NCBI GenBank assembly: GCA_012728875.1
Contig: JAAYEF010000009.1
Span: 21,088 to 85,087 of the forward strand
Source: Candidatus Cloacimonadota bacterium
GTDB taxonomy: Bacteria > Cloacimonadota > Cloacimonadia > Cloacimonadales > Cloacimonadaceae
Direction of reading: 5' to 3'
DNA: 64,000 nucleotides
The notes under the pieces were generated by a model. The model made no database searches, was not told the origin of the DNA, and was given only the letters and a program-made list of their open reading frames with translations. Both the position numbers and the translations under genes were made by a program. Every line of letters begins with the position of its first letter. Within the stretch, counting starts at the first letter, position 1. Below are positions 42,788 to 50,435 of this stretch, in pieces.

Positions 42788-44869
42788 TTACTCGAGTATT
42801 GATAACAGCTCTGACTTAAGTTCTCTCAATTCACAAATGCGTAGTGTCAGATTATGCAAGTTATCTTTATCCTTGTTGATCCCAATATCTTGGCGGAACT
42901 GCTCACGTATTCTTTGTTCGACCATATCAAAAGCATGGTCAAAAGCACTGAGTATCGATTGATTTCCATTAAAAGCTATTGTTCTTAGATACTCTCTTGC
43001 AAAAGCAGCAGTATCTTCTTGATTTGCTGTGTGAGCTGCTCTAAGTGCAACTGTCGCAGGAATAACTATCACACCAGCCAACATCGCTCCGCCTAGTATT
43101 CCTGCCCATTGTGCTGCTGCTGCTTCAGTGAGACCAATTCCTTGTAGCAAAGGTTGCAGCATATTAAGCTTCTGATCAGGTAAATAATCTATACCTAGCA
43201 TTGCCACCAACCCTCCAAGCATCGGTTTTACATTGCTTGCAAGTTGTGTAGTATTCTCTGCACATGATTTAAGAACATTATAAATATACTCATTATCTTC
43301 ATGATTCACCGATGAATAATCTAGATGTTGGTCATGTACTCCAATTAGATGAAGCCTGACAAACTCTGTCATAACTATGGGCATCATTCTGAGCGCAGTT
43401 TCCCTTTCTTCATGAATTTCAATACTACTCGTCAAATACGGCTTTCTGCCCATATATTTTGCTATTGTATAGATAATCCGACCTTGTTTATCGTCACTTA
43501 CTTCATCCCTGTGCATTGGAAGGTTTTGGTTTGCTTCGTATCCCAACCTCTCAGTTATCTCCTGAGAGACGGGACTTCCTTGACCAATAATGAAAGAGAA
43601 ATCATTCTCAACTTGCTCAATTGCACTCAATAACTCATCCATAGACAGAAGGAGGTTCTTGTGCCAGATATTGATAATTTGCTCTGATCTAAGTACTCGT
43701 CTCGAGAATTTGGTTCGCCAAAGGTCAGGTATGTTTTTTATACCAACCAATGATTTTGTTACTTCATCTTGGCACTTACCAGCAACACTGTTAAACACTG
43801 ATGACAGGCTCTTTTCAAGCATATCCAGAATTTTTGATTTTACATCTATGAACGTTTGGATATCTTTATCGATTCTTAGTGATTTCTCGTCATGTTCAAA
43901 ATCTAGATCATGCAAAGCTGCATTTATCTTTTTATCAATAAGGGTAATCTCTTTCAGTGCCTCTTTCAAAAATCTATGTTTCTGCATTTGGTATTCATTG
44001 CTATTTGACGAATATTTGTTCACTATTGTACTAAGTTCGGAAACCCAAGTTTGACCAACGTCCTTTGTGAGACCTGTAATAATCACTCTGTCCATTTCTT
44101 CATCTCCCAAGCCTAGTATTTCCGGAGATGAGTACTTTGCTTTTAGTTCTAAAGCCTTAGCATCACCTAATTGGTTAGATCGTGTAATAGCAAAGATAGG
44201 CTTTGATGACTGGAAAAACGTTGAGACATAATCTTTAACGAATTTCTCATTTGATGAGCCAGCAATAGTAAACTCATCAATGCAAACAACGCAGTTGGTG
44301 CTATACACAAGACAGTGAAGAATTCTCTTGTCTAACTCGGTAAGATTTTCTATGTTTACGATTCCAGGCAACAGTACAAAGGTTCTTGTTGGATCATAAT
44401 CAGGTGAGACACGCTTTGGAATGATAACCTCAAAGTACAGATCGCTCTGTTTTTTTTCTGTCATCCTATCTCTAGCTTCATCCTGTTGCATCATAAAGCT
44501 TTTAACAGCCGCATCTTGTGAGTCAAGATAGTACACTAGATATTGGATATTATCTACATCTCTCTCTCTGATCAACACTGGAAGTCGCTCACTTTCTTCA
44601 ATACCAATTGCAAAATCATCTGTTTCGAGACCATAGTACTCTTTGATCAGAGTTGTTTTACCGACACCTTGAAGCCCAGTAATTGCGATAAGATTTTCCA
44701 TGCCCATGGTTAAAGCAGAAAACTCAGTCTTCGACAGCGTATTGATAATATCGTCGTATATGACTTCAGTTTCAGGTCCTAATTTTAAGCAATAACGTCC
44801 TAATAACCTCAATTTTGTATTGATAAAACGAAGCATGAGCTCTGGGTTTGAGCAAGTAAGAGTATGCAT
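42788..44869 (-). CDS. Dynamin-like P-loop GTPase with hydrophobic C-terminal segment (first gene of operon)
   Basis: 693 residues from the ATG at 44869 (GGAG six bases before; a TTG at 44881 is the only earlier option). Walker A/G1 is GLQGVGKT (65-72). G3 is degenerate: LLPG (166-169) lacks the usual Asp. G4 is ITRSNQLGD (228-236). Residues ~300-570 are helical. Residues ~583-612 form a glycine/alanine-rich hydrophobic hairpin (WAGILGGAMLAGVIVIPATV), as in the membrane-inserting paddle of bacterial dynamins. The last ~80 residues are helical again. It is first in the operon. Function unknown; a membrane-remodelling or defence role is inference. Confidence 0.8.
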   Translation of the reverse strand: MHTLTCSNPELMLRFINTKLRLLGRYCLKLGPETEVIYDDIINTLSKTEFSALTMGMENLIAITGLQGVGKTTLIKEYYGLETDDFAIGIEESERLPVLIRERDVDNIQYLVYYLDSQDAAVKSFMMQQDEARDRMTEKKQSDLYFEVIIPKRVSPDYDPTRTFVLLPGIVNIENLTELDKRILHCLVYSTNCVVCIDEFTIAGSSNEKFVKDYVSTFFQSSKPIFAITRSNQLGDAKALELKAKYSSPEILGLGDEEMDRVIITGLTKDVGQTWVSELSTIVNKYSSNSNEYQMQKHRFLKEALKEITLIDKKINAALHDLDFEHDEKSLRIDKDIQTFIDVKSKILDMLEKSLSSVFNSVAGKCQDEVTKSLVGIKNIPDLWRTKFSRRVLRSEQIINIWHKNLLLSMDELLSAIEQVENDFSFIIGQGSPVSQEITERLGYEANQNLPMHRDEVSDDKQGRIIYTIAKYMGRKPYLTSSIEIHEERETALRMMPIVMTEFVRLHLIGVHDQHLDYSSVNHEDNEYIYNVLKSCAENTTQLASNVKPMLGGLVAMLGIDYLPDQKLNMLQPLLQGIGLTEAAAAQWAGILGGAMLAGVIVIPATVALRAAHTANQEDTAAFAREYLRTIAFNGNQSILSAFDHAFDMVEQRIREQFRQDIGINKDKDNLHNLTLRICELRELKSELLSILE

Positions 44870-45492
44870 TTTGTTCTCCAATTATATTTTTCGTAGTTGA
44901 TTATTGTTTTATTCCTTTCTCTCAGCCTAATCTCTGAACTCAATGATTTGGACTAGCTTAAGGCTACTTATAAGGTTGTTGTCTAAAACTGAAAACAATT
45001 CATCAGATATCTGTACCTCCGGTGGGGCGCAACCAACAATAATTGTTGAGTTCCAAATGTTGGTGTAAATTCCAACTTATCGTTTACCAAGCTCTTTGAG
45101 GACATCTAATCTCCCTTGTTTTTCATGATCTATTAGTGATCAAACGACCAGTTGCATTATTTCCAATCCCATTCTCGTTGTCAAGTTTTTTTAACGATAA
45201 GATATGTTATTATCACAAATGGAATGGACTTTTATAGGCCTCTCTGATCTTCTCCATGGGTTCTGAAAGATATAGTTTCCCGCTGATCCAAAGTCCTGTC
45301 CCCTAATTGGTAATGCAGGGGAGTAGCTGGATAGAGGCCACCTTTTTTAGTTTTGGCTTTCATTGCATCTGAATCTGATGTTAAACACCAGTAAAAGAAG
45401 GCAACAAGAAATACTGCCAATACAGACGTTCAGTTTTGTGTAGTGTATGTTTATAATGAATAGAGTAGGCGTAAAAAAAACTGGAAAAAAAA
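44870..45492. other. AT-rich intergenic sequence at the island edge
   Basis: About 620 nt upstream of the dynamin-like operon. It contains the inverted repeat CAACAAT-A-ATTGTTG at 45034-45048, which could bind a regulator, and a TATAAT on the minus strand at 44886-44881. No gene is supported; a 62-codon minus-strand frame at 45232-45420 has no similarity or good ribosome-binding site. Confidence 0.45.
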
Positions 45493-45528
45493 GGCGGTTT
45501 GCCCCATTCCTTGGAAAGGCAAACCGCC
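45493..45528 (-). terminator. Rho-independent terminator after tRNA-Ala
   Basis: An 11-bp stem GGCGGTTTGCC / GGCAAACCGCC, 14-nt loop, followed on the minus strand by T8. It starts 9 nt after the tRNA-Ala 3' end. Confidence 0.88.
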
Positions 45529-45536
45529 TGAAATTA

Positions 45537-45612
45537 TGGTGGAGCATAACGGGATCGAACCGTTGACCTCATGACTGCCAGTCATGCGCTCTCCCAGCTG
45601 AGCTAATGCCCC
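45537..45612 (-). tRNA. tRNA-Ala (GGC)
   Basis: 76 nt including an encoded CCA. Acceptor GGGGCAT / ATGCTCC with one G-T pair, anticodon loop CTGGCAG in a 5-bp stem, T-arm GGTTCGATCC. The tRNA borders the AT-rich island, although no direct-repeat copy of its 3' end was found on the other side. Confidence 0.95.
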
Positions 45613-45729
45613 ATCTGCTGTTAAGCTTGATGCGACACTTTCCCAAGCCCCCTTTTTCTGTCAAGCGGAAAATGAATTTAGGAATTAAATCTTGACAAGA
45701 ACGCCAAAGCAAAACTTTTGGCAAGACTG

Positions 45730-45807
45730 CGGGGTGTAGCGCAGCCCGGTTAGCGCACTGGTTTTGGGAACCAGGAGTCGGAGGTTCAAATCCTCTCACC
45801 CCGACCA
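45730..45807 (+). tRNA. tRNA-Pro (TGG)
   Basis: 78 nt with CCA encoded. Acceptor CGGGGTG / CACCCCG, anticodon loop TTTGGGA, T-arm GGTTCAAATCC. Confidence 0.95.
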
Positions 45808-45827
45808 TATATTTATAGCGAACAAGT

Positions 45828-45903
45828 GGGCGCTTAGCTCAGATGGAAGAGCGCATGCCTTACACGCATGATGTCAGGGGTTCAAGTCCCTTAGCGCCCA
45901 CCA
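45828..45903 (+). tRNA. tRNA-Val (TAC)
   Basis: 76 nt with CCA encoded. Acceptor GGGCGCT / AGCGCCC, anticodon loop CTTACAC, T-arm GGTTCAAGTCC. It lies 20 nt after tRNA-Pro and 34 nt before the next gene. Confidence 0.95.
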
Positions 45904-45937
45904 CTTTTTGTTGTTTAAAATCAAACAGGAAGGGACC

Positions 45938-46903
45938 ATGAGAATCGCAATCACGGGCGCCAATGGCTTTGTGGGGAGCAATCTTGCCAATTATTTGCAC
46001 ATTTCAGGACACGACATCATCGCTGTGATCCGTCCCAAAGCCTCTTCCCGCCTCATCGATCCTGCCATCGAAGTGCGCTTTACAAACTACGAAACCGGCT
46101 TGGACAAAGCCCTTGCAGGCGCCGAGGTGGTGATCCACAATGCCGGCAGTGTGCGCACCCGTACTTTCAACGACATGATAGCCGCCAACGTTGGCACCAC
46201 TCGCCGGGTTTTGCAGGCTTTCAACCGCGGTGAACACTCCCGCCGTTTCATTTTCATCAGCAGCCAGGCGGCTTCACGTCCCTCAGAAAATGGAAAACCC
46301 GTAACTGAAGCGGAGCCATCCGCGCCGGTGAACTGGTATGGACGCAGTAAACTTTTGGCGGAAAGGCTGATCCGTGCCGAATGTGAAAAAGAGTGGACTG
46401 TTCTGCGCCCCGTCCCTGTTTACGGACCTGGCGAACGTGATTTCCTGCAGGTTTTCAAAGCGCTGAAAAGCGGCATCAGCCTGCAGATCGGCTTGAAAGA
46501 CCAGCTTTTGAATCTCATCCACATCGACGACCTTTGCTCTTTGACCGAAGCCTGCCTGGAAAATCCTCAGGCTGCAAACGAAATCTTTTTTGCCTCGGAT
46601 GGAGAAACCTACACCCAGCGCGAATTCATGGCGGTCAGTGCCCGGCTTTTGGGCAAAAAAAACCTGCATCTGAGCGTACCCAAACCCGTCGCCACGGCGG
46701 TTTTCTCCCTGGGTGATTTGTTTGAAAAAGCCAGCGGAAAAGTTGGCCTTGTGAACCGCCAAAAAATGAAGGAAGTGGTTGGCCTCAGTTGGGTTTGCAG
46801 CATCGAAAAAGCGCGCACCCTGTTGGGCTGGGAGCCTGGTGTGGCATTGGAAGAGGGTTTGACCTCCACTTTTGAGTGGTATGAAAAAAAGAGTTTGCTA
46901 TGA
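45938..46903 (+). CDS. NAD-dependent epimerase/dehydratase family protein (extended SDR)
   Basis: 321 residues from the ATG at 45938, with AGGAAGGGACC just upstream. The Rossmann loop ITGANGFVGSNL is at residues 5-16, and the active-site YxxxK is YGRSK near 142-146. The family covers nucleotide-sugar epimerases, dehydratases and sterol-type dehydrogenases; this member could also act on an envelope lipid or sugar. The stop overlaps the next gene by 4 nt. Confidence 0.88.
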   Translation: MRIAITGANGFVGSNLANYLHISGHDIIAVIRPKASSRLIDPAIEVRFTNYETGLDKALAGAEVVIHNAGSVRTRTFNDMIAANVGTTRRVLQAFNRGEHSRRFIFISSQAASRPSENGKPVTEAEPSAPVNWYGRSKLLAERLIRAECEKEWTVLRPVPVYGPGERDFLQVFKALKSGISLQIGLKDQLLNLIHIDDLCSLTEACLENPQAANEIFFASDGETYTQREFMAVSARLLGKKNLHLSVPKPVATAVFSLGDLFEKASGKVGLVNRQKMKEVVGLSWVCSIEKARTLLGWEPGVALEEGLTSTFEWYEKKSLL

Positions 46904-48861
46904 AACCCCTGCAGATTTTATCTTTAAGCCTTGTCATCCTGCTGTTTAGCGGGCTGATCTGGGCGGATTCCCAGCCTCCGCGTTTGGGGGCAGACTTGGT
47001 TTTACCCGCGGGCTGGCCCGTGTATTACGAACCGCCGGAAGTGCTTCTGCGCGTGGTGGTTAATCCCGACAGCAGCCTCAGCCTCGGTGCCGTGATCGAT
47101 GGCAAGGACGAGCTGGAACCCCTTCTGGTGGAATATCTTAAACAGTTTGATTATATCCCCGCGGGAGATTCGCTTTCTTTGGAACCTTTTGCCGTGATCG
47201 TTCCCATCTTCCAACCCGATGAAAGCCAATTTTTGGATAAACGTACCCGGCAGGCGCTGTTGGAAGAGATAGAAACCTGGATTGCTGACGACCGTGCCAG
47301 CTACAGTTTACACTCTCCCATGCACACTCCAATCCAGACGGGCGGCTTGAATTTCAGACCCGAGCCCTACCGCTCCGCCTTCTATTATTGGGGTTACCCG
47401 CAGCAGGGTCAAGGTCTCTCTGTAAACGGATTTGAGCCTCGTTCCTTCATTTTTTCCCCCGTTTGGAACGAACACCTCATCCACGGTTTCATGCAGCGCG
47501 GGGAAAGCGCTTTGGGGCTGGATTACGAGGATAAGATCTTTCCCTACGAAGCCACACTCAGCGAGGTGGAAGCCGGCTTGGGCGGAGCCAATCTTTTCTT
47601 TGCCCGTGGCTTGCTGAAAAAAACCGGTCTTTTCGGAGTGAAAGGTATGCGCATGGGCTTCGGATTCCTGATTCAGGATGGAGATTGGTTCGGACTTGAC
47701 TCCGGCCACGAAGGTTTGGCGTTGGATTTTGGCATCCCTCTGGGTAAAAGCAATCTCAGCTTCAGCTACCAAAACCATCGTACCCAGATGTCCCACCGTT
47801 TGCTCAAACCGGAATATTGGTGGCCACAAGAGGTTGATTTTACGGTTGAACGCCGTTACCAAAGCCTTCAGGCTCAGTGGACTTCGCCCTGGCTGAACCT
47901 GGCTTTACTGGGCGAAAGCGACCATGCGAAATCCGCCCGGTTTGCAGATGACATTCATGCCAAAACCCTGCAACTGCAGGCTTGGGAAAACCTGCGTTTG
48001 GGCCCCTTGGGCATCAAGATTTTTTATGAAGGCATGCTTTCTGATACCGATCTAAACTTTATGGACGATGTTTCCGACCACCTCGCCGGCTTGGAATTGG
48101 ACTTCGAAAGAGGCGCCATCTCCCTGGAAACAGGAGTCGAACTGGAGGGTTTTAAAGAGCTAAATGCCTCCGCTGACCTGGGTTTCAAGCTTGGCAGAGT
48201 GCGCTTTGGTGCCTTCGGCGCCTTCAGCCAAGCTCCGAGAGACCCCGTCCTGTATGTGTCGGACCCATATCAAAGTGGAGCTGTTCTTCCCCGCGTGGAA
48301 ATCCACGAAAACTATCGCGCTGGCTTGCAAATGGATTGGTTTTTTGCCAAAAATTCACAGCTAAGAATCAGCGCTGGAAGACGCGGCATTTTCAATCAAT
48401 ATCCGCCTGAATTACAAAGCCCATACCAAGACTCGGCCAAAATAGAAGAAAACCCATTATTTCTTCATTTTGCGAGAAAATGGGACGAAACATGGGGCGC
48501 CTGGAAACTTGATCGGCAGTCTGGGGCCACCGTCCAGACCGTCCAGTTTGGTTTGGAGGAATTGCTGTATGAACCAGTAGTAATCTTGCAAGACCACTTC
48601 AATTTATACCGCCTGCTGAGTCACAACAACGCCCTTTTCGCCGGACTTAGCGTTCAGGGTTACATGACATATTTTGGCCAACTCTCGTCTTTGATTAAGC
48701 CAGACGCCTCCTTCATCGCAGATTTTTGGGCTGGGGTTCAGATTGGCAAACGCTTTGAATTCCAACTGAGCTACAAGAATGCTTTCAACGGCAGTTTTTA
48801 CTTTATCCCGCCCATCCCGGCAACACTTCAGGGCTCCCTGCGCTGGTATTTTTTGAATTGA
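46900..48861 (+). CDS. Probable outer-membrane beta-barrel protein, family not recognised
   Basis: 653 residues with a signal peptide (QILSLSLVILLFSGLIWA). The first ~100 mature residues (VLLRVVVNPDSSLSLGAVID, VEYLKQFDYIPA) resemble a TonB-C-terminal-like domain. The rest alternates hydrophobic and polar residues in the manner of an outer-membrane barrel and ends in a strand closing with aromatic residues (LQGSLRWYFLN). No specific family is recognised. The ATG overlaps the epimerase stop by 4 nt, so the two genes are expressed together. A HAD phosphatase follows after 1 nt. Confidence 0.7.
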   Translation: MKPLQILSLSLVILLFSGLIWADSQPPRLGADLVLPAGWPVYYEPPEVLLRVVVNPDSSLSLGAVIDGKDELEPLLVEYLKQFDYIPAGDSLSLEPFAVIVPIFQPDESQFLDKRTRQALLEEIETWIADDRASYSLHSPMHTPIQTGGLNFRPEPYRSAFYYWGYPQQGQGLSVNGFEPRSFIFSPVWNEHLIHGFMQRGESALGLDYEDKIFPYEATLSEVEAGLGGANLFFARGLLKKTGLFGVKGMRMGFGFLIQDGDWFGLDSGHEGLALDFGIPLGKSNLSFSYQNHRTQMSHRLLKPEYWWPQEVDFTVERRYQSLQAQWTSPWLNLALLGESDHAKSARFADDIHAKTLQLQAWENLRLGPLGIKIFYEGMLSDTDLNFMDDVSDHLAGLELDFERGAISLETGVELEGFKELNASADLGFKLGRVRFGAFGAFSQAPRDPVLYVSDPYQSGAVLPRVEIHENYRAGLQMDWFFAKNSQLRISAGRRGIFNQYPPELQSPYQDSAKIEENPLFLHFARKWDETWGAWKLDRQSGATVQTVQFGLEELLYEPVVILQDHFNLYRLLSHNNALFAGLSVQGYMTYFGQLSSLIKPDASFIADFWAGVQIGKRFEFQLSYKNAFNGSFYFIPPIPATLQGSLRWYFLN

Positions 48862-48862
48862 T

Positions 48863-49519
48863 ATGGATTATAAAGCTATAATATTTGACCTTGATGGCAC
48901 ACTAATCGATTCCATGCAGCTTTGGCGCCAGGTGGACCATGATTTCCTCACAAGGCGCGGAATCGAAGTCCCTGCCGACCTTTTTGACCAGATTCCGCTG
49001 GGCAACAACTTCATCGGCACCGCCGAATATTTCAAGGAACGTTTCGGACTGCCGGACAGCATTGAGAGCATCATGGAAGAATGGAACGCGATGCTGCGAG
49101 GGCACTATGAAAACGATGTGGAGCTCAAGCCCGGTGCGGGGGAATTGCTGGAAACCCTCGCCCAAAAAGGCGTACCCATCGGGCTTGGAACCAGCAACTC
49201 GCTTGAACTTTCCAGCAAAGTGCTTGCCCAACACGGGATTTGGCATTATTTTAACTCTGTGGTGACTGGCGACATGCCGCTGAAAGGCAAACCCTTTCCG
49301 GATATTTACCTGAAAGTGGCACAGGAGCTGAATTTGGAGCCTTCCCGCTGCCTGGTGGTGGAAGACACCCTCACCGGGGTTCAGGCCGCAAAAGCCGCGG
49401 GAATGACCGTTGTCGCCATCCACGATGAGGACAGCATCCCCTTTGCCACTCAGATCCGTGATTTGGCGGATGCTTTTGTCCTAAACCATTATGAACTAAG
49501 CGAGTTGCTAAAAACATGA
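48863..49519 (+). CDS. HAD-superfamily hydrolase (phosphoglycolate / beta-phosphoglucomutase-like)
   Basis: 218 residues. Motif I FDLDGTLIDS holds the nucleophilic Asp at residue 9 and the acid/base Asp at 11. Motif II is GTSNS, motif III has the Lys of LKGKPFPD, and motif IV VVEDTLTGVQAA. The helical cap is inserted after motif I. It removes a phosphate or isomerises a sugar phosphate; the substrate is unknown. The stop overlaps the next gene by 4 nt. Confidence 0.88.
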   Translation: MDYKAIIFDLDGTLIDSMQLWRQVDHDFLTRRGIEVPADLFDQIPLGNNFIGTAEYFKERFGLPDSIESIMEEWNAMLRGHYENDVELKPGAGELLETLAQKGVPIGLGTSNSLELSSKVLAQHGIWHYFNSVVTGDMPLKGKPFPDIYLKVAQELNLEPSRCLVVEDTLTGVQAAKAAGMTVVAIHDEDSIPFATQIRDLADAFVLNHYELSELLKT

Positions 49520-50205
49520 ATAAACCAGTATATATCGTCATCGGAGCCTATGGCAGCGGAAAAAGCGAATTTTCCATCCATCTGGCTCAAAAGCTGAATA
49601 AAGAAGGCCACGACGTTGCTTTGGCAGACATGGACGTGGTGAACCCCTATTTCCGTTCCCGCGATGTGAGGGAGGATTTTGCCGCCATCGGCATCGAAGT
49701 GATCGCTCCCGAAGGTGCTTTCAAACATGCAGATCTGCCCATGATCTCCCCGCGCATCAAGGGTGCCATCGAAAGCCCTGAAAAAACCGTGATCCTGGAC
49801 GTGGGCGGCGACCCCGCCGGCTGCCGCACCCTGGGGCTCTTTGTGGATGCCCTGAACAAGCGCGGCTACGAGATGATCTTTGTGGTAAACAGCTTCCGTC
49901 CCTTCACCACCAACGTGGCGGAAGTTCTGCAAATGCAAAACCAGCTTGAGTTTGCCTCAAAGCTGAAAATCTCGGAATACGTCTGCAACAACAACCTGAT
50001 GGAACACACCGATCAAAGCGTGGTGGAACAAGGCATCGAAATTCTCTCCGAGTGCAGCGCCAAAACAGGACTGCCCTTTGAAAAATATCTCGTGATGGAA
50101 GACTATGCAGACCTCGTGCCGGACGGCTTGAGCGGCAAAACCCGCCTGGTGATGAGCCACACCCTCAAAAAGCCCTGGGAAGCCCTGGTGATGAAGGGAA
50201 TCTGA
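49516..50205 (+). CDS. P-loop ATPase of the MinD/CobQ-like type, function unknown
   Basis: 229 residues. Walker A GAYGSGKS is at residues 9-16, then LADMDVVNPYFRSRDVRED, and VILDVGGDPAGCRTL carries the Walker B-like Asp. The fold looks like the SIMIBI (MinD/CobQ) class of NTPases. Such proteins often sit beside 2-oxoacid or CO dehydrogenase genes in anaerobes, where they may help metal-centre maturation, but here the neighbours are a HAD hydrolase and an ABC exporter. The specific role is unknown. Confidence 0.75.
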   Translation: MNKPVYIVIGAYGSGKSEFSIHLAQKLNKEGHDVALADMDVVNPYFRSRDVREDFAAIGIEVIAPEGAFKHADLPMISPRIKGAIESPEKTVILDVGGDPAGCRTLGLFVDALNKRGYEMIFVVNSFRPFTTNVAEVLQMQNQLEFASKLKISEYVCNNNLMEHTDQSVVEQGIEILSECSAKTGLPFEKYLVMEDYADLVPDGLSGKTRLVMSHTLKKPWEALVMKGI

Positions 50206-50320
50206 AAATAAGGACAAGCTTGGACAGAACTTATTGAAGGATCCATTTCAAGCACAGTTGCTTTTATAACGGCTGTGAGCCAAGCTGTTTGAAGGACTGG
50301 TCCAGCCCTTTGCCGAAAGC

Positions 50321-50388
50321 CTTAATCAAGTGATTATCAAGCGTTAATCAAGCGTTAATAGTTAAGACTTGATTAAGGCTTGATTAAG
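50321..50388. repeat. Cluster of inverted CTTAATCAAG / CTTGATTAAG repeats
   Basis: CTTAATCAAG at 50321-50330, TTAATCAAG at 50344-50352, then CTTGATTAAG at 50368-50377 and 50379-50388. The two orientations can pair over a ~35-nt loop. It lies between the converging ATPase gene and ABC exporter gene. Function unknown; could be a regulator site or a weak terminator. Confidence 0.55.
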
Positions 50389-50435
50389 AAGTGATGGACA
50401 CCCTGAAAAAAGGGTCAGCCCCGGGAATACAAGAC

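Noticed and set aside
45232..45420. A 62-codon minus-strand frame in the island edge
   Set aside because: No ribosome-binding site, no similarity, AT-rich noncoding context.
45537..45612. tRNA-Ala as an attachment site with a direct repeat
   Set aside because: No copy of the tRNA 3' end was found near 39.9-40.5 kb and no integrase is present, so an att site cannot be claimed.
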